From: CABHOJ01 sp965649545
Lineage (GTDB): Bacteria; Pseudomonadota; Gammaproteobacteria; Burkholderiales; Methylophilaceae
Assembly (NCBI GenBank): GCA_965649545.1
Contig: CBFGLF010000033.1
Location: 1 to 16,318 of the forward strand
Length of the DNA stretch: 16,318 nucleotides
Reading direction: 5' to 3'
Translations under genes and position numbers: made by a program
Notes under the pieces: generated by a model
The model's input: the letters and a program-made list of their open reading frames with translations, nothing else
Told to the model about the DNA's origin: nothing
Database searches by the model: none
Shown: positions 1 to 6,378 of the stretch, piece by piece
Numbering within the stretch: position 1 is the stretch's first letter
Layout: every line of letters starts with the position of its first letter

Positions 1-1064
1 GGCGTGATGCGCTGGTCGTTCTTGGTCGCTTGCGTGACCTTGCCGCCGTCTTCGCAGACTGTCATGGAGCGGAACTTGTAGACCAGGATCTCTTCGCCAT
101 ACAAGCCATAACGGCGCTGCTTGAAGATCACCGGGCCGGGCGACGTCAATTTCACGCCGAGCGCGATGATGAGCAGGATAGGCGAGATCAGGATCAGGAT
201 CATCAGTGCAAACAAGATATCCGCGGTGCGCTTGATGAGGCCGTTGAAGCCGGTGAAGGGCGTCTCGCAGACCGCCACCACCGGGATGTCCTCGATCTGG
301 CCCACGCGTGCCTGGATCAGGTCGGCCTGGAAGATGTCGGGCACGAAGTAGATCGACGCCGTGGTGTCCTTCAGTTCGTCGAGCAGGCGCACGATCTCGT
401 CCTGGCTGCTGGAGGGCAGGGCCAGGTAGATGATATTGACGCGATGCTCTTTGACGTAGGCCGAGATATCGTTGAGCCTGCCCAGCATCGGGTAATCGTT
501 GCTCGGGTAGGCGGTCTTGGGACCATCGTCGAAGAAGCCCAGCAGCTCTGCCGCGATGTAGTTGTTGTCCGCCAGACGGTTAGCCAAGGCCAGCCCCTGC
601 TCGTTCATGCCGACGATGATGGTCCGTTTCACCGGCCCTTGCAGCTTGATCATCAACGGCGCCACCGCACGCAGGGCGAAGTCCGCCGTCAGCACGCAGA
701 GCGGCGTCAGCCAGGCCCAGGTGATGATGGCCTCGGTGTTGAACAGGGTGATGTAATCCGTCGCGGTACCGAACAGGACCAATAGGCCGGCGATGATGAC
801 CCAGTTGATCATCACCGTGCTCACCACCTCGAAGCTCGTCAGGTTGATCTTCGACGCGCTGGGGAAGGTCAGCGAGAACAGGATGAGCGACAGGATCAGG
901 TAATGCGGCTCCAGCCCGCCGTTCTTGAGGAAAGCCACGGCCCACAGGGTGAAGACGATCACCAAGGGGTCGAGCAGGGCTTCCGTCGTGTACAGCAGGT
1001 TGTCGCGGGCGATGGCAACGCTCAGCCCCTTGCGTTTGATGGGGGCGGATTTATACCGAGGCAT
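1..1064 (-). CDS. Undecaprenyl-phosphate sugar phosphotransferase (WcaJ/EPS_sugtrans type), partial at left edge
   Basis: Priming enzyme of EPS synthesis: transfers a sugar-1-phosphate (glucose in WcaJ, known for the family) from a UDP-sugar to undecaprenyl phosphate at the inner membrane. Reading from the ATG at 1064, 354 codons are open and run off the window; the family is usually about 460 residues, so the catalytic C-terminus is missing. Visible: four N-terminal hydrophobic segments (about residues 30-130), a CoA-binding-like Rossmann domain (KRTIIVGMNEQG near 146-157, then GFFDD), the last membrane segment (about 283-303), and the start of the bacterial sugar transferase domain with LTSPGPVIFKQRRYG (306-320), the KFRSM motif (330-334) and TQATKNDQRIT at the edge. 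The first 14 bp overlap the end of epsA and no clear ribosome site precedes the start, so translation is probably coupled to epsA. Family assignment is firm; the sugar is not determined. Confidence 0.95.
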   Translation of the reverse strand, partial: MPRYKSAPIKRKGLSVAIARDNLLYTTEALLDPLVIVFTLWAVAFLKNGGLEPHYLILSLILFSLTFPSASKINLTSFEVVSTVMINWVIIAGLLVLFGTATDYITLFNTEAIITWAWLTPLCVLTADFALRAVAPLMIKLQGPVKRTIIVGMNEQGLALANRLADNNYIAAELLGFFDDGPKTAYPSNDYPMLGRLNDISAYVKEHRVNIIYLALPSSSQDEIVRLLDELKDTTASIYFVPDIFQADLIQARVGQIEDIPVVAVCETPFTGFNGLIKRTADILFALMILILISPILLIIALGVKLTSPGPVIFKQRRYGLYGEEILVYKFRSMTVCEDGGKVTQATKNDQRIT

Positions 1065-1839
1065 TTTGTTCGGGCATCATGCTGAGTTTGGCGACGGCTT
1101 GCGCACGGTTCATCACGTCCAGCTTCTTGAAGATACGCTGGAGGTGGTTCTTGACCGTGAACGCGCTGATATCGAGGATCATGCCGATCTCATAATTGGT
1201 CTTGCCGTGTTTCACCCAATCCATGATCTCGTGTTCACGGGTCGATAGAGCGCCGAAGGTCTCTTCCATATGGGTCACGGCAGGCTTGGGGACCTCGACC
1301 GCAATGGGCTCGATCTGGCGCAGCGTGCAATCCACGTAGGGCAGCAGGGCTTCCAGCATGCTGCGGGAAGACGTCGACATGTCCTCGGAAGTGCTCAACA
1401 GGATATACAGGCAATCATGACGACCGCGGCTGTCCTTGATGGCATGGATCATGCCGGAATTCATACGGGCAAAATCGCTACCAAGCTGGTCGAAACCGAA
1501 CTGGTTCTCGGCGAACATGCCATGCTTCATACGCATGCTCACAGGCGCGCCGTTGTGCTCGTTCCAGTAATTGAAGAGTCGCTTCAGCAACGGGACGAGC
1601 TTGGCATGCTGGACCTGGGTCGTGCGGATGTTCGGTAATGGCGACACGATATCGAAGGAGATCAGGCCGAGGGAGAAATCCCCCCAGGCGGCGATCATGA
1701 TGTCGTGGGGCAGGAACTCCTGCACGTTGCCTTGGGACCAGAGCATGAACTCGAAATGGGTACGCACTCGCAGCGACTCTTGGATCATGCCGAAGAATTG
1801 CGTCTTCTGGACTTCGTCTAGTTCAGTATGTAGTGGCAT
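1051..1839 (-). CDS. epsA: LuxR-type transcriptional regulator, EpsA family
   Basis: Probable transcription factor of the EPS locus. The C-terminal 55 residues form a LuxR/GerE helix-turn-helix: LSTREHEIMDWVKHGKTNYE, then a recognition-helix region ISAFTVKNHLQRIFKKLDV. The N-terminal ~190 residues are neither a response-regulator receiver (no phosphorylatable Asp pocket seen) nor an obvious autoinducer domain; they resemble the N-terminal region of EpsA-type regulators tied to exosortase EPS loci (known family, assigned from memory). Start: the open frame reaches a GTG at 1854, but no ribosome site precedes it; the ATG at 1839 has GAAG about 9 nt upstream and gives 262 residues, so it is preferred. 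The gene is divergent from the EPS operon and overlaps the priming transferase by 14 bp. It likely binds the 18-bp palindromes in the adjoining intergenic region (inference). Confidence 0.9.
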   Translation of the reverse strand: MPLHTELDEVQKTQFFGMIQESLRVRTHFEFMLWSQGNVQEFLPHDIMIAAWGDFSLGLISFDIVSPLPNIRTTQVQHAKLVPLLKRLFNYWNEHNGAPVSMRMKHGMFAENQFGFDQLGSDFARMNSGMIHAIKDSRGRHDCLYILLSTSEDMSTSSRSMLEALLPYVDCTLRQIEPIAVEVPKPAVTHMEETFGALSTREHEIMDWVKHGKTNYEIGMILDISAFTVKNHLQRIFKKLDVMNRAQAVAKLSMMPEQNASV

Positions 1840-1863
1840 AGTCAGTATCTTCACAGTAGTGGT

Positions 1864-1881
1864 TATTGATTAGTATTGATT
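1864..1881. repeat. Direct repeat TATTGATT x2, 10-bp period, upstream of epsA
   Basis: TATTGATT at 1864-1871 and again at 1874-1881, separated by AG. The period is one helical turn and the pair lies 25-42 nt before the preferred epsA start, inside the predicted epsA leader. It could be a small operator or an RNA-level site; no known regulator is recognised. Confidence 0.5.
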
Positions 1882-1974
1882 CGGGCTTGCCGTTGTTGCC
1901 TGGCATCTCCTCAGCCCATACCGCTTGAAGTTTCTTTTTTGCACCATCCGTTGCCGGGGTGTCGTGATGACGTT

Positions 1975-1994
1975 GCATCGATTCGCATCGATTC
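1975..1994. repeat. Perfect tandem repeat GCATCGATTC x2
   Basis: GCATCGATTC at 1975-1984 is followed at once by an identical copy at 1985-1994. Each unit contains the palindrome ATCGAT. The 10-bp period puts both copies on the same face of the helix. It lies between the candidate epsA promoter and the gene. It may be a regulator site; no protein is assigned. Confidence 0.55.
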
Positions 1995-2041
1995 ACGCCT
2001 TTAGCGACCTACATACCGCAATTGCTGTGCCAACTTTTTAA

Positions 2042-2069
2042 ATCATTGATTTATATATGAAAACGTCAA
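2042..2069 (-). promoter_or_regulatory. Candidate sigma-70 promoter for epsA
   Basis: On the minus strand TTGACG (2069-2064) is followed after 16 nt by AATGAT (2047-2042), in the most AT-rich part of the intergenic region. It would give a leader of roughly 190 nt before epsA. Palindrome site 1 ends 2 bp upstream of the -35. Matches are partial, so this is a prediction only. Confidence 0.4.
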
Positions 2070-2071
2070 TA

Positions 2072-2089
2072 TTGGCCTGAACGGCCTAT
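2072..2089. promoter_or_regulatory. Pseudo-palindromic site 1 (TTGGCCTGAACGGCCTAT)
   Basis: One of three related 18-bp sites, centred at 2080.5. It is the least symmetrical copy: the right half CGGCCTAT is good and the left half departs (CTG for CCG). It lies directly upstream of the candidate epsA -35, the position typical of LuxR-type activators. It may bind EpsA for autoregulation (inference). Confidence 0.5.
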
Positions 2090-2203
2090 GTCCAATGTGT
2101 CGGCTAAAAGCGACATCAATTATTTCCATTGTGTTAACTCGATGTTTCGTAACGATTTTTCGTGTCTCTGCAAACAGACGTGGCTAAATTTGGTGCTAAT
2201 GGC

Positions 2204-2221
2204 ATGGTCCGAACGGGCCAT
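2204..2221. promoter_or_regulatory. Pseudo-palindromic site 2 (ATGGTCCGAACGGGCCAT)
   Basis: The best palindrome of the three, centred at 2212.5; with one flanking base on each side it reads CATGG-T-CCG-AA-CGG-G-CCATG, and 8 of 10 pairs match. It lies 132 bp from site 1 and 70 bp from site 3. It could be an auxiliary operator. A weak promoter-like pair also follows it (TGGAAA at 2221-2226 and GAGAAT at 2244-2249, spacing 17). Confidence 0.55.
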
Positions 2222-2273
2222 GGAAAAAGCCTGCCAATCGCCTGAGAATGGCCGTGGCTACTGGATTCGGGGC

Positions 2274-2291
2274 CTAGTCCGTTCGGCCTAT
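2274..2291. promoter_or_regulatory. Pseudo-palindromic site 3 (CTAGTCCGTTCGGCCTAT)
   Basis: Third copy, centred at 2282.5, with matching arms TAG-N-CCG and CGG-N-CTA around TT. Its last base is the first base of the candidate -35 of the EPS operon promoter. This places it near -44 from the predicted start, as for LuxR-type activator boxes. Probable operator of the EPS operon (inference). Confidence 0.55.
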
Positions 2292-2320
2292 TGTGAGGTG
2301 GGTACCTGAATCACTAGGAT
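2291..2320 (+). promoter_or_regulatory. Candidate promoter of the EPS operon
   Basis: TTGTGA (2291-2296) and TAGGAT (2315-2320) are separated by 18 nt. Both match the sigma-70 consensus at 4 of 6 positions, which suits an activator-dependent promoter. It would give a leader of about 90 nt before the first gene at 2416. The rest of the gap from about 2321 to 2415 holds no gene. Confidence 0.4.
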
Positions 2321-2415
2321 GCAACAAACGTTCAATGGGTAGACGCCGTACAGACAGCCAGGCGAAAACCCTATAGGACCCACTCATAGATAAGGCAGCG
2401 AAGGCATCTATAGAT

Positions 2416-2931
2416 ATGAAGCAGACATTGACCACCCCTTACAGCGAAGTCGAGCCCCTGGGTCGCGCCGATCTCTATATCGACGAGATCATGGAGATCG
2501 TGCATCAGATCGATCTCTTCGAATCGCTGAGCGCGCCGGAGATCCTGGCGATATGCCGGCATATGGAATGTTATGCGGCCCCACGCGGCTACCACTTGTT
2601 GCGCCAGGGCGTGTCGGATGACCACCTGGTGTTGCTGCTGTCCGGTACCGCCATCATCAAGCGCGAGACCATGCTCGATGGCGAAGAGATCATCGCTGAA
2701 GTGAGTGCCGGTACCTTGCTGGGTGAGATGTCCATGATCGACAGCAAGCCGCACATGACGAGCTGTGTCGCCATCACCCCGATGGATTTCGCGGTGTTCT
2801 CGCGCGACACGCTGAACCACATCCTGATCAACACCCCACGCCTGGGGAACAAGTTGCTGTTGACCATGTTGCAACTCGTGTCCGCCCGTTTGCGCGACGC
2901 GAGCTACCGTTTTCTGCCAAGCCTGGCTTGA
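2416..2931 (+). CDS. Stand-alone cyclic-nucleotide-binding-fold protein
   Basis: First gene of the plus-strand operon, 171 residues. From about residue 33 (LFESLSAPEILAICRHMECY) to 165 it follows the CAP/CNB fold: beta-roll with GYHLLRQGVSDDHLVLLLSGTAII, a phosphate-binding-cassette region AGTLLGEMSMIDSKPHMTS (98-116), and closing helices. There is no helix-turn-helix or other output domain after the fold; the protein ends at LPSLA. In the cassette G103-E104 is kept but the arginine that contacts the cyclic phosphate in cAMP/cGMP binders (PRxA[ST]) is His113. It may therefore bind another ligand or none, and act through protein contact with the EPS machinery (inference). Start: ATG 2416 with GAAGG 11 nt upstream, slightly far; the palindrome ATCTATAGAT touches the start. 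The CNB fold is firm; the role is unknown. Confidence 0.85.
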   Translation: MKQTLTTPYSEVEPLGRADLYIDEIMEIVHQIDLFESLSAPEILAICRHMECYAAPRGYHLLRQGVSDDHLVLLLSGTAIIKRETMLDGEEIIAEVSAGTLLGEMSMIDSKPHMTSCVAITPMDFAVFSRDTLNHILINTPRLGNKLLLTMLQLVSARLRDASYRFLPSLA

Positions 2932-2973
2932 GCGAACCGAACCCCTCGTCAATTTTAGAAGGAGCATGACGTG

Positions 2974-4041
2974 ATGATTAAATCTTTTGCCAAGCTGTTA
3001 GGCTTGTTCCTGCTGGTGAGTATGCTGGCTTATATCCCGGCCTCCCAAGCCGCAGCCAACGACTATCAACTGGGGGCGGGGGATGCCGTGCGTATCTCCG
3101 TGTTCCAGAACCCCGATCTCACCCTCGAGACCCGCGTCTCCGAATCCGGCACCATCACTTACCCGCTGATCGGCGAGGTGAAGGTCATCGGCATGTCGCC
3201 GCGTGAAGCCGAACAACTGATCGCGCAGAAGCTGATCGACGGCAACTTCGTCAAGCGTCCGCAAGTGAACATCACGCTGGTGGAAGTGCGCGGTAGCCAG
3301 GTGGCCGTGATCGGCCTCGTTAACAAGCCCGGTCGCTTCCCGGTCGAGAGTTCCAATATGCGTCTGTCCGAAGCGATCGCCGCCGCGGGCGGCGTGGCAG
3401 GTTCTGCCGGTACCGGTACTGCAGTGGTCACCGGCAAACGCGATGGCAAGCCGATCCGTGTCGAGACCGATATCGCCTCCCTGTTCCTCAGTGAAGGCGG
3501 CGCCCAAGATACCGTGCTGCGTTCCGGCGACATCATCTATGTGATGACCGGCAACCAGGTCTCCATCCAGGGTCAGGTCAATCGCCCTGGCCGCTACGCG
3601 CTGGAAAGCAGCAAGATGCATGTGTCTGAAGTGCTGACCCTGGCTGGTGGCCTGACACAGGAAGCCGCCGACATCGCCATCGTCGCCGGTAAGCGCAACG
3701 GCCAGAATTTCCGCAAGGAGATCGATATCCCTGCGCTCTACCTCAGCGAAAGCAACGACCAGAACATGCTGATCGCCGCCGGTGACGAGGTCTATGTGCA
3801 GAAAGCCCCGGTGTACTACATCTACGGTGAAGCGCAGAAGCCCGGTTCCTATCGCATCGAGCGCAACATGACCGTGATCCAGGCGCTGGCACAAGGCGGT
3901 GGCCCGACCATCCGCGGTACCCAGCGCAACCTCAAGCTCATGCGTCGCGATACCAACGGTGAGACCGTCGAGCTCACTCCCAAGATGACCGATCTGGTCC
4001 GTCCCGATGACGTCATCTATGTCCGTGAAAGCCTGTTCTAA
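2974..4041 (+). CDS. epsE: Polysaccharide export protein EpsE (Poly_export plus three SLBB domains)
   Basis: Periplasmic/outer-membrane export component of the Wza class, 355 residues, forming the secretion channel with EpsF. A signal peptide (MIKSFAKLLGLFLLVSMLAY then ASQA) ends in an AxA-type site; no lipobox cysteine is seen, unlike Wza. Domains: Poly_export about 30-106 (YQLGAGDAVRISVFQNPDL), then three SLBB units: 107-192, 193-278 and about 279-350. The first two are tandem copies of 86 residues (GSQVAVIGLVNKPGRFPVES and GNQVSIQGQVNRPGRYALES). EpsE-family members I know are shorter, so an extra SLBB unit is likely. Start: the GTG at 2971 is in frame, but AGAAGGAG lies 9 nt before the ATG at 2974, which is preferred. 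It is followed 9 bp later by epsF. Confidence 0.93.
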   Translation: MIKSFAKLLGLFLLVSMLAYIPASQAAANDYQLGAGDAVRISVFQNPDLTLETRVSESGTITYPLIGEVKVIGMSPREAEQLIAQKLIDGNFVKRPQVNITLVEVRGSQVAVIGLVNKPGRFPVESSNMRLSEAIAAAGGVAGSAGTGTAVVTGKRDGKPIRVETDIASLFLSEGGAQDTVLRSGDIIYVMTGNQVSIQGQVNRPGRYALESSKMHVSEVLTLAGGLTQEAADIAIVAGKRNGQNFRKEIDIPALYLSESNDQNMLIAAGDEVYVQKAPVYYIYGEAQKPGSYRIERNMTVIQALAQGGGPTIRGTQRNLKLMRRDTNGETVELTPKMTDLVRPDDVIYVRESLF

Positions 4042-4050
4042 GGATAGATC

Positions 4051-5457
4051 ATGTCCCTGACCAACCTGTTCCTGATACTCAAGGCCCGCTTCAAGGTCGC
4101 CATGGCCATCTTCGTCGTCACCGTATTGACGGCGTTCGTGGCGAGCATGTTGATGCCGAAATACTACAAAGCCAGCACCCAGGTCGTGGTGAACTACCGC
4201 GGTAGCGATTCGGTGACCGGTAATTCCAACCAGTCGCTGATGACCTCCAGCTACCTCGCGACCCAGGTCGACATCATCAAGAACAGGAGCGTCGCGCTCA
4301 GCGTCGTGGATTCCCTGCAACTGGTCGAGAACGAACGCATGAAGCAGGAGTTCTTCGAAGCGACCCAGGGCCGTGGCGATATCCGCCAGTGGATCGCCGG
4401 CAAACTGATCAGCCGTCTCGAGGTCTCGCCATTGCGCGAAAGTAGCGTGATGGAGATCTCGTTCAGCGGCAAGGATCCCAAGCAGGTCGCCGAGATCGCC
4501 GACGCATTCGCGGAAGCCTACCTCGACCGCACCTTGCGCCTGAAGATCGAGCCGGTGAAAAAGGCCGCCAACTTCTTCAACCAGCAGATCACCGCCTTGC
4601 GTGACAGCCTGGAAAAGGCCCAGTCCAAGCTCTCGCAATACCAGCAGGACAACGGCATCACCAGCGCCGACCAGCGTCTGGATATCGAGACGGCCAAGCT
4701 CAACGACCTCTCCAGCCAACTGGTCGCGGCCGAATCTTCCGCCATCGAAGCGAATTCGCGCTATGGCAACAGCCGCCGCAACGCCAACAACTCGCCTGAC
4801 GTGGCCCTGAACCCGGTCATCCAGAGCCTGCGTGTGGAAGTGGCCCGTGCTTCCGCCAAGGTGGCCGACCTTTCCGAACGTCTCGGTTCCAACCACCCGC
4901 AATACGAGGCGGCTGCCGCTGAGCTGCGCAACGTGCAAAGCCAGCTCTACACCGAGATCTCGCGCACCAATAACAGTATCAAGGGCTCCGCCGCCATCCA
5001 GCAGGAACGTGTCGAGGAACTGCGCTCGCAACTGGCCAAGCAAAAGCTGACCGTGTTGTCGCTGAACCGTGCACGTGACGAGATGGCCGTGCTGCAGAAA
5101 GACGTGGAGACCGCCCAGAAGGCGCTCGATTCCGTGACGCAGCGTTTCACGCAGACCAGTATCGAAGCGCAGTCCAACCAGAACGATATCGCCATCCTGT
5201 CGGCCGCACAGGTGCCCGGTTCGCCTTACACCCCCAAGATCATGCTCAACATGATGCTGGCGATCTTCGTCGGTGGGGTATTGGGCATCGGTTTCGCCCT
5301 GATCGCAGAGCTGCTCGATCGCCGCGTACGTAGCAGCGACGACATCGCCGACCTGCTCAAGGTGCCGGTGGTGGCCCTGGTGAACAAGCGTCCAGCTGTG
5401 ACCGGCATGAAGATGCTGCCGGGTGCGCAGCCGGGTAAATTCCTCCCATCAACCTAG
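4051..5457 (+). CDS. epsF: Chain-length determinant protein EpsF (Wzz/polysaccharide co-polymerase family)
   Basis: Inner-membrane protein, 468 residues, that sets polymer length and links polymerase to export channel. Two membrane helices bracket a large periplasmic part: TM1 about 14-36 (FKVAMAIFVVTVLTAFVAS) and TM2 about 398-419 (MLNMMLAIFVGGVLGIGFAL), preceded by the typical proline motif PGSPYTPKI (389-397). Residues about 170-380 are strongly heptad-like (LEKAQSKLSQYQQD, then VEELRSQLAKQKL), a long coiled coil, with LGSNHPQYE (278-286). The cytoplasmic tail (420-468) has no kinase domain; the kinase-like part is the separate next gene, epsG. Ribosome site AAGGA 7 nt before ATG. The gap to epsG is 7 bp. 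Family call is firm. Confidence 0.94.
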   Translation: MSLTNLFLILKARFKVAMAIFVVTVLTAFVASMLMPKYYKASTQVVVNYRGSDSVTGNSNQSLMTSSYLATQVDIIKNRSVALSVVDSLQLVENERMKQEFFEATQGRGDIRQWIAGKLISRLEVSPLRESSVMEISFSGKDPKQVAEIADAFAEAYLDRTLRLKIEPVKKAANFFNQQITALRDSLEKAQSKLSQYQQDNGITSADQRLDIETAKLNDLSSQLVAAESSAIEANSRYGNSRRNANNSPDVALNPVIQSLRVEVARASAKVADLSERLGSNHPQYEAAAAELRNVQSQLYTEISRTNNSIKGSAAIQQERVEELRSQLAKQKLTVLSLNRARDEMAVLQKDVETAQKALDSVTQRFTQTSIEAQSNQNDIAILSAAQVPGSPYTPKIMLNMMLAIFVGGVLGIGFALIAELLDRRVRSSDDIADLLKVPVVALVNKRPAVTGMKMLPGAQPGKFLPST

Positions 5458-5464
5458 GACTAAG

Positions 5465-6352
5465 ATGAATATCAGCCATATTAATCCCGCGCCGATCCCG
5501 CTGACCGCGGAAAAAGACCAGGCCCGCAAGGAGCCCCTAGGCCAGCTTCTGTTGAAGATGGGCAAGCTCAACTCCGAGGAGATCGAACGTGTCCTCGCCC
5601 TGCAGCAGAAATCCGGCCTGCGTTTCGGTGCCGCCGCCAAGAAGCTCGGTTTCGTCACCGAGACCGACATCCAGCAAGCGCTGGCGGTGCAGTTCGATTA
5701 CCACTACCTGCACAAGAGCCAGGAGTTCTTCAGCAAGCGCCTGATCGCGGCCTACGATCCCTTCTCGCCGCAAGTGGAAGCCCTGCGTGCCTTGCGCAGC
5801 CAGCTGCTGCTGCGCTGGTTCGATGATTCCGAGAAAGTGCTCGCCGTCGTCGCCGCCAATCCCGGTGAGGGCTGCAGCAACCTCGCGGCCAATCTCGCGG
5901 TGGTGTTCTCGCAACTGGGCGAACGCACCTTGCTGATCGACGCCAACCTGCGCGAGCCGGACCAGCGCAACATCTTCAACCTCTACGAATCGCGCGGCTT
6001 GTCCGACATCCTGGTCGGTCGTGCCGATCTCAGCGTGATCCACAAGATCGATTCCCTGAGCGGCCTCTCCGTGCTGGGGGCCGGCACCGTGCCGCCGAAC
6101 CCGCAGGAGCTGCTGAGCCGCAAGGTGTTCGGCGAGGTGTTGCGCCGCTGCCGCGAGCAATATGACGTGATCATCGTCGATACCTATCCTGCCAGCATGA
6201 CGTCAGACGCACAGACCGTGGCCGCACGCTGCGGCGGTGCGTTGCTGGTGTCGCGCCTGAACCAGACCCGCATGTCCCAGCTCGCCAATGTGCGAGATCA
6301 ACTTTTGATGAGCGATGTCGAGATCGTTGCTGCGATCGTCAACGATCTGTAG
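5465..6352 (+). CDS. epsG: EpsG: tyrosine-kinase-like ATPase with N-terminal MshEN-like domain and altered Walker motifs
   Basis: Cytoplasmic partner of EpsF, 295 residues. Residues 24-47 and 53-76 are two 24-residue repeats with a 5-residue spacer, fitting the MshEN pattern xLGxxLxxxGx6(L/I)xxxLxxQ twice (PLGQLLLKMG and RFGAAAKKLG); MshEN binds cyclic di-GMP in MshE. Residues about 100-295 are a ParA/BY-kinase (CpsD/Wzc) fold: Walker A region PGEGCSNLAANLA (133-145), A' LLIDANLREP (156-165), B VIIVDT (235-240). The Walker A lysine is Cys137 and the second A' acid is Asn161; no C-terminal tyrosine cluster is present (ends IVNDL). So kinase activity is doubtful. Start: an in-frame ATG at 5423 lies inside epsF; AGGA sits 5 nt before ATG 5465, which is chosen. 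Function is probably control of chain length and export. Confidence 0.9.
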   Translation: MNISHINPAPIPLTAEKDQARKEPLGQLLLKMGKLNSEEIERVLALQQKSGLRFGAAAKKLGFVTETDIQQALAVQFDYHYLHKSQEFFSKRLIAAYDPFSPQVEALRALRSQLLLRWFDDSEKVLAVVAANPGEGCSNLAANLAVVFSQLGERTLLIDANLREPDQRNIFNLYESRGLSDILVGRADLSVIHKIDSLSGLSVLGAGTVPPNPQELLSRKVFGEVLRRCREQYDVIIVDTYPASMTSDAQTVAARCGGALLVSRLNQTRMSQLANVRDQLLMSDVEIVAAIVNDL

Positions 6353-6378
6353 TTCAGGTAGTAGCTAGAAAGGTTTAG

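Noticed and set aside
2088..2309. 73-codon plus-strand open frame in the intergenic region
   Set aside because: No ribosome site, no recognisable domain, and it runs through palindrome sites 2 and 3 and the candidate EPS promoter; more likely chance.
1855..2415. Sigma-54 promoter (GG-N10-GC) in the divergent region, as in some EPS/PEP-CTERM loci
   Set aside because: Candidates such as the ones starting at 2181 and 2221 have the wrong GG-GC spacing (11 or 9).
2998..5043. 681-codon antisense open frame across epsE and epsF
   Set aside because: Composition rich in His, Asp and Gly is typical of a shadow frame in GC-rich genes; it spans two clearly real genes and their junction.
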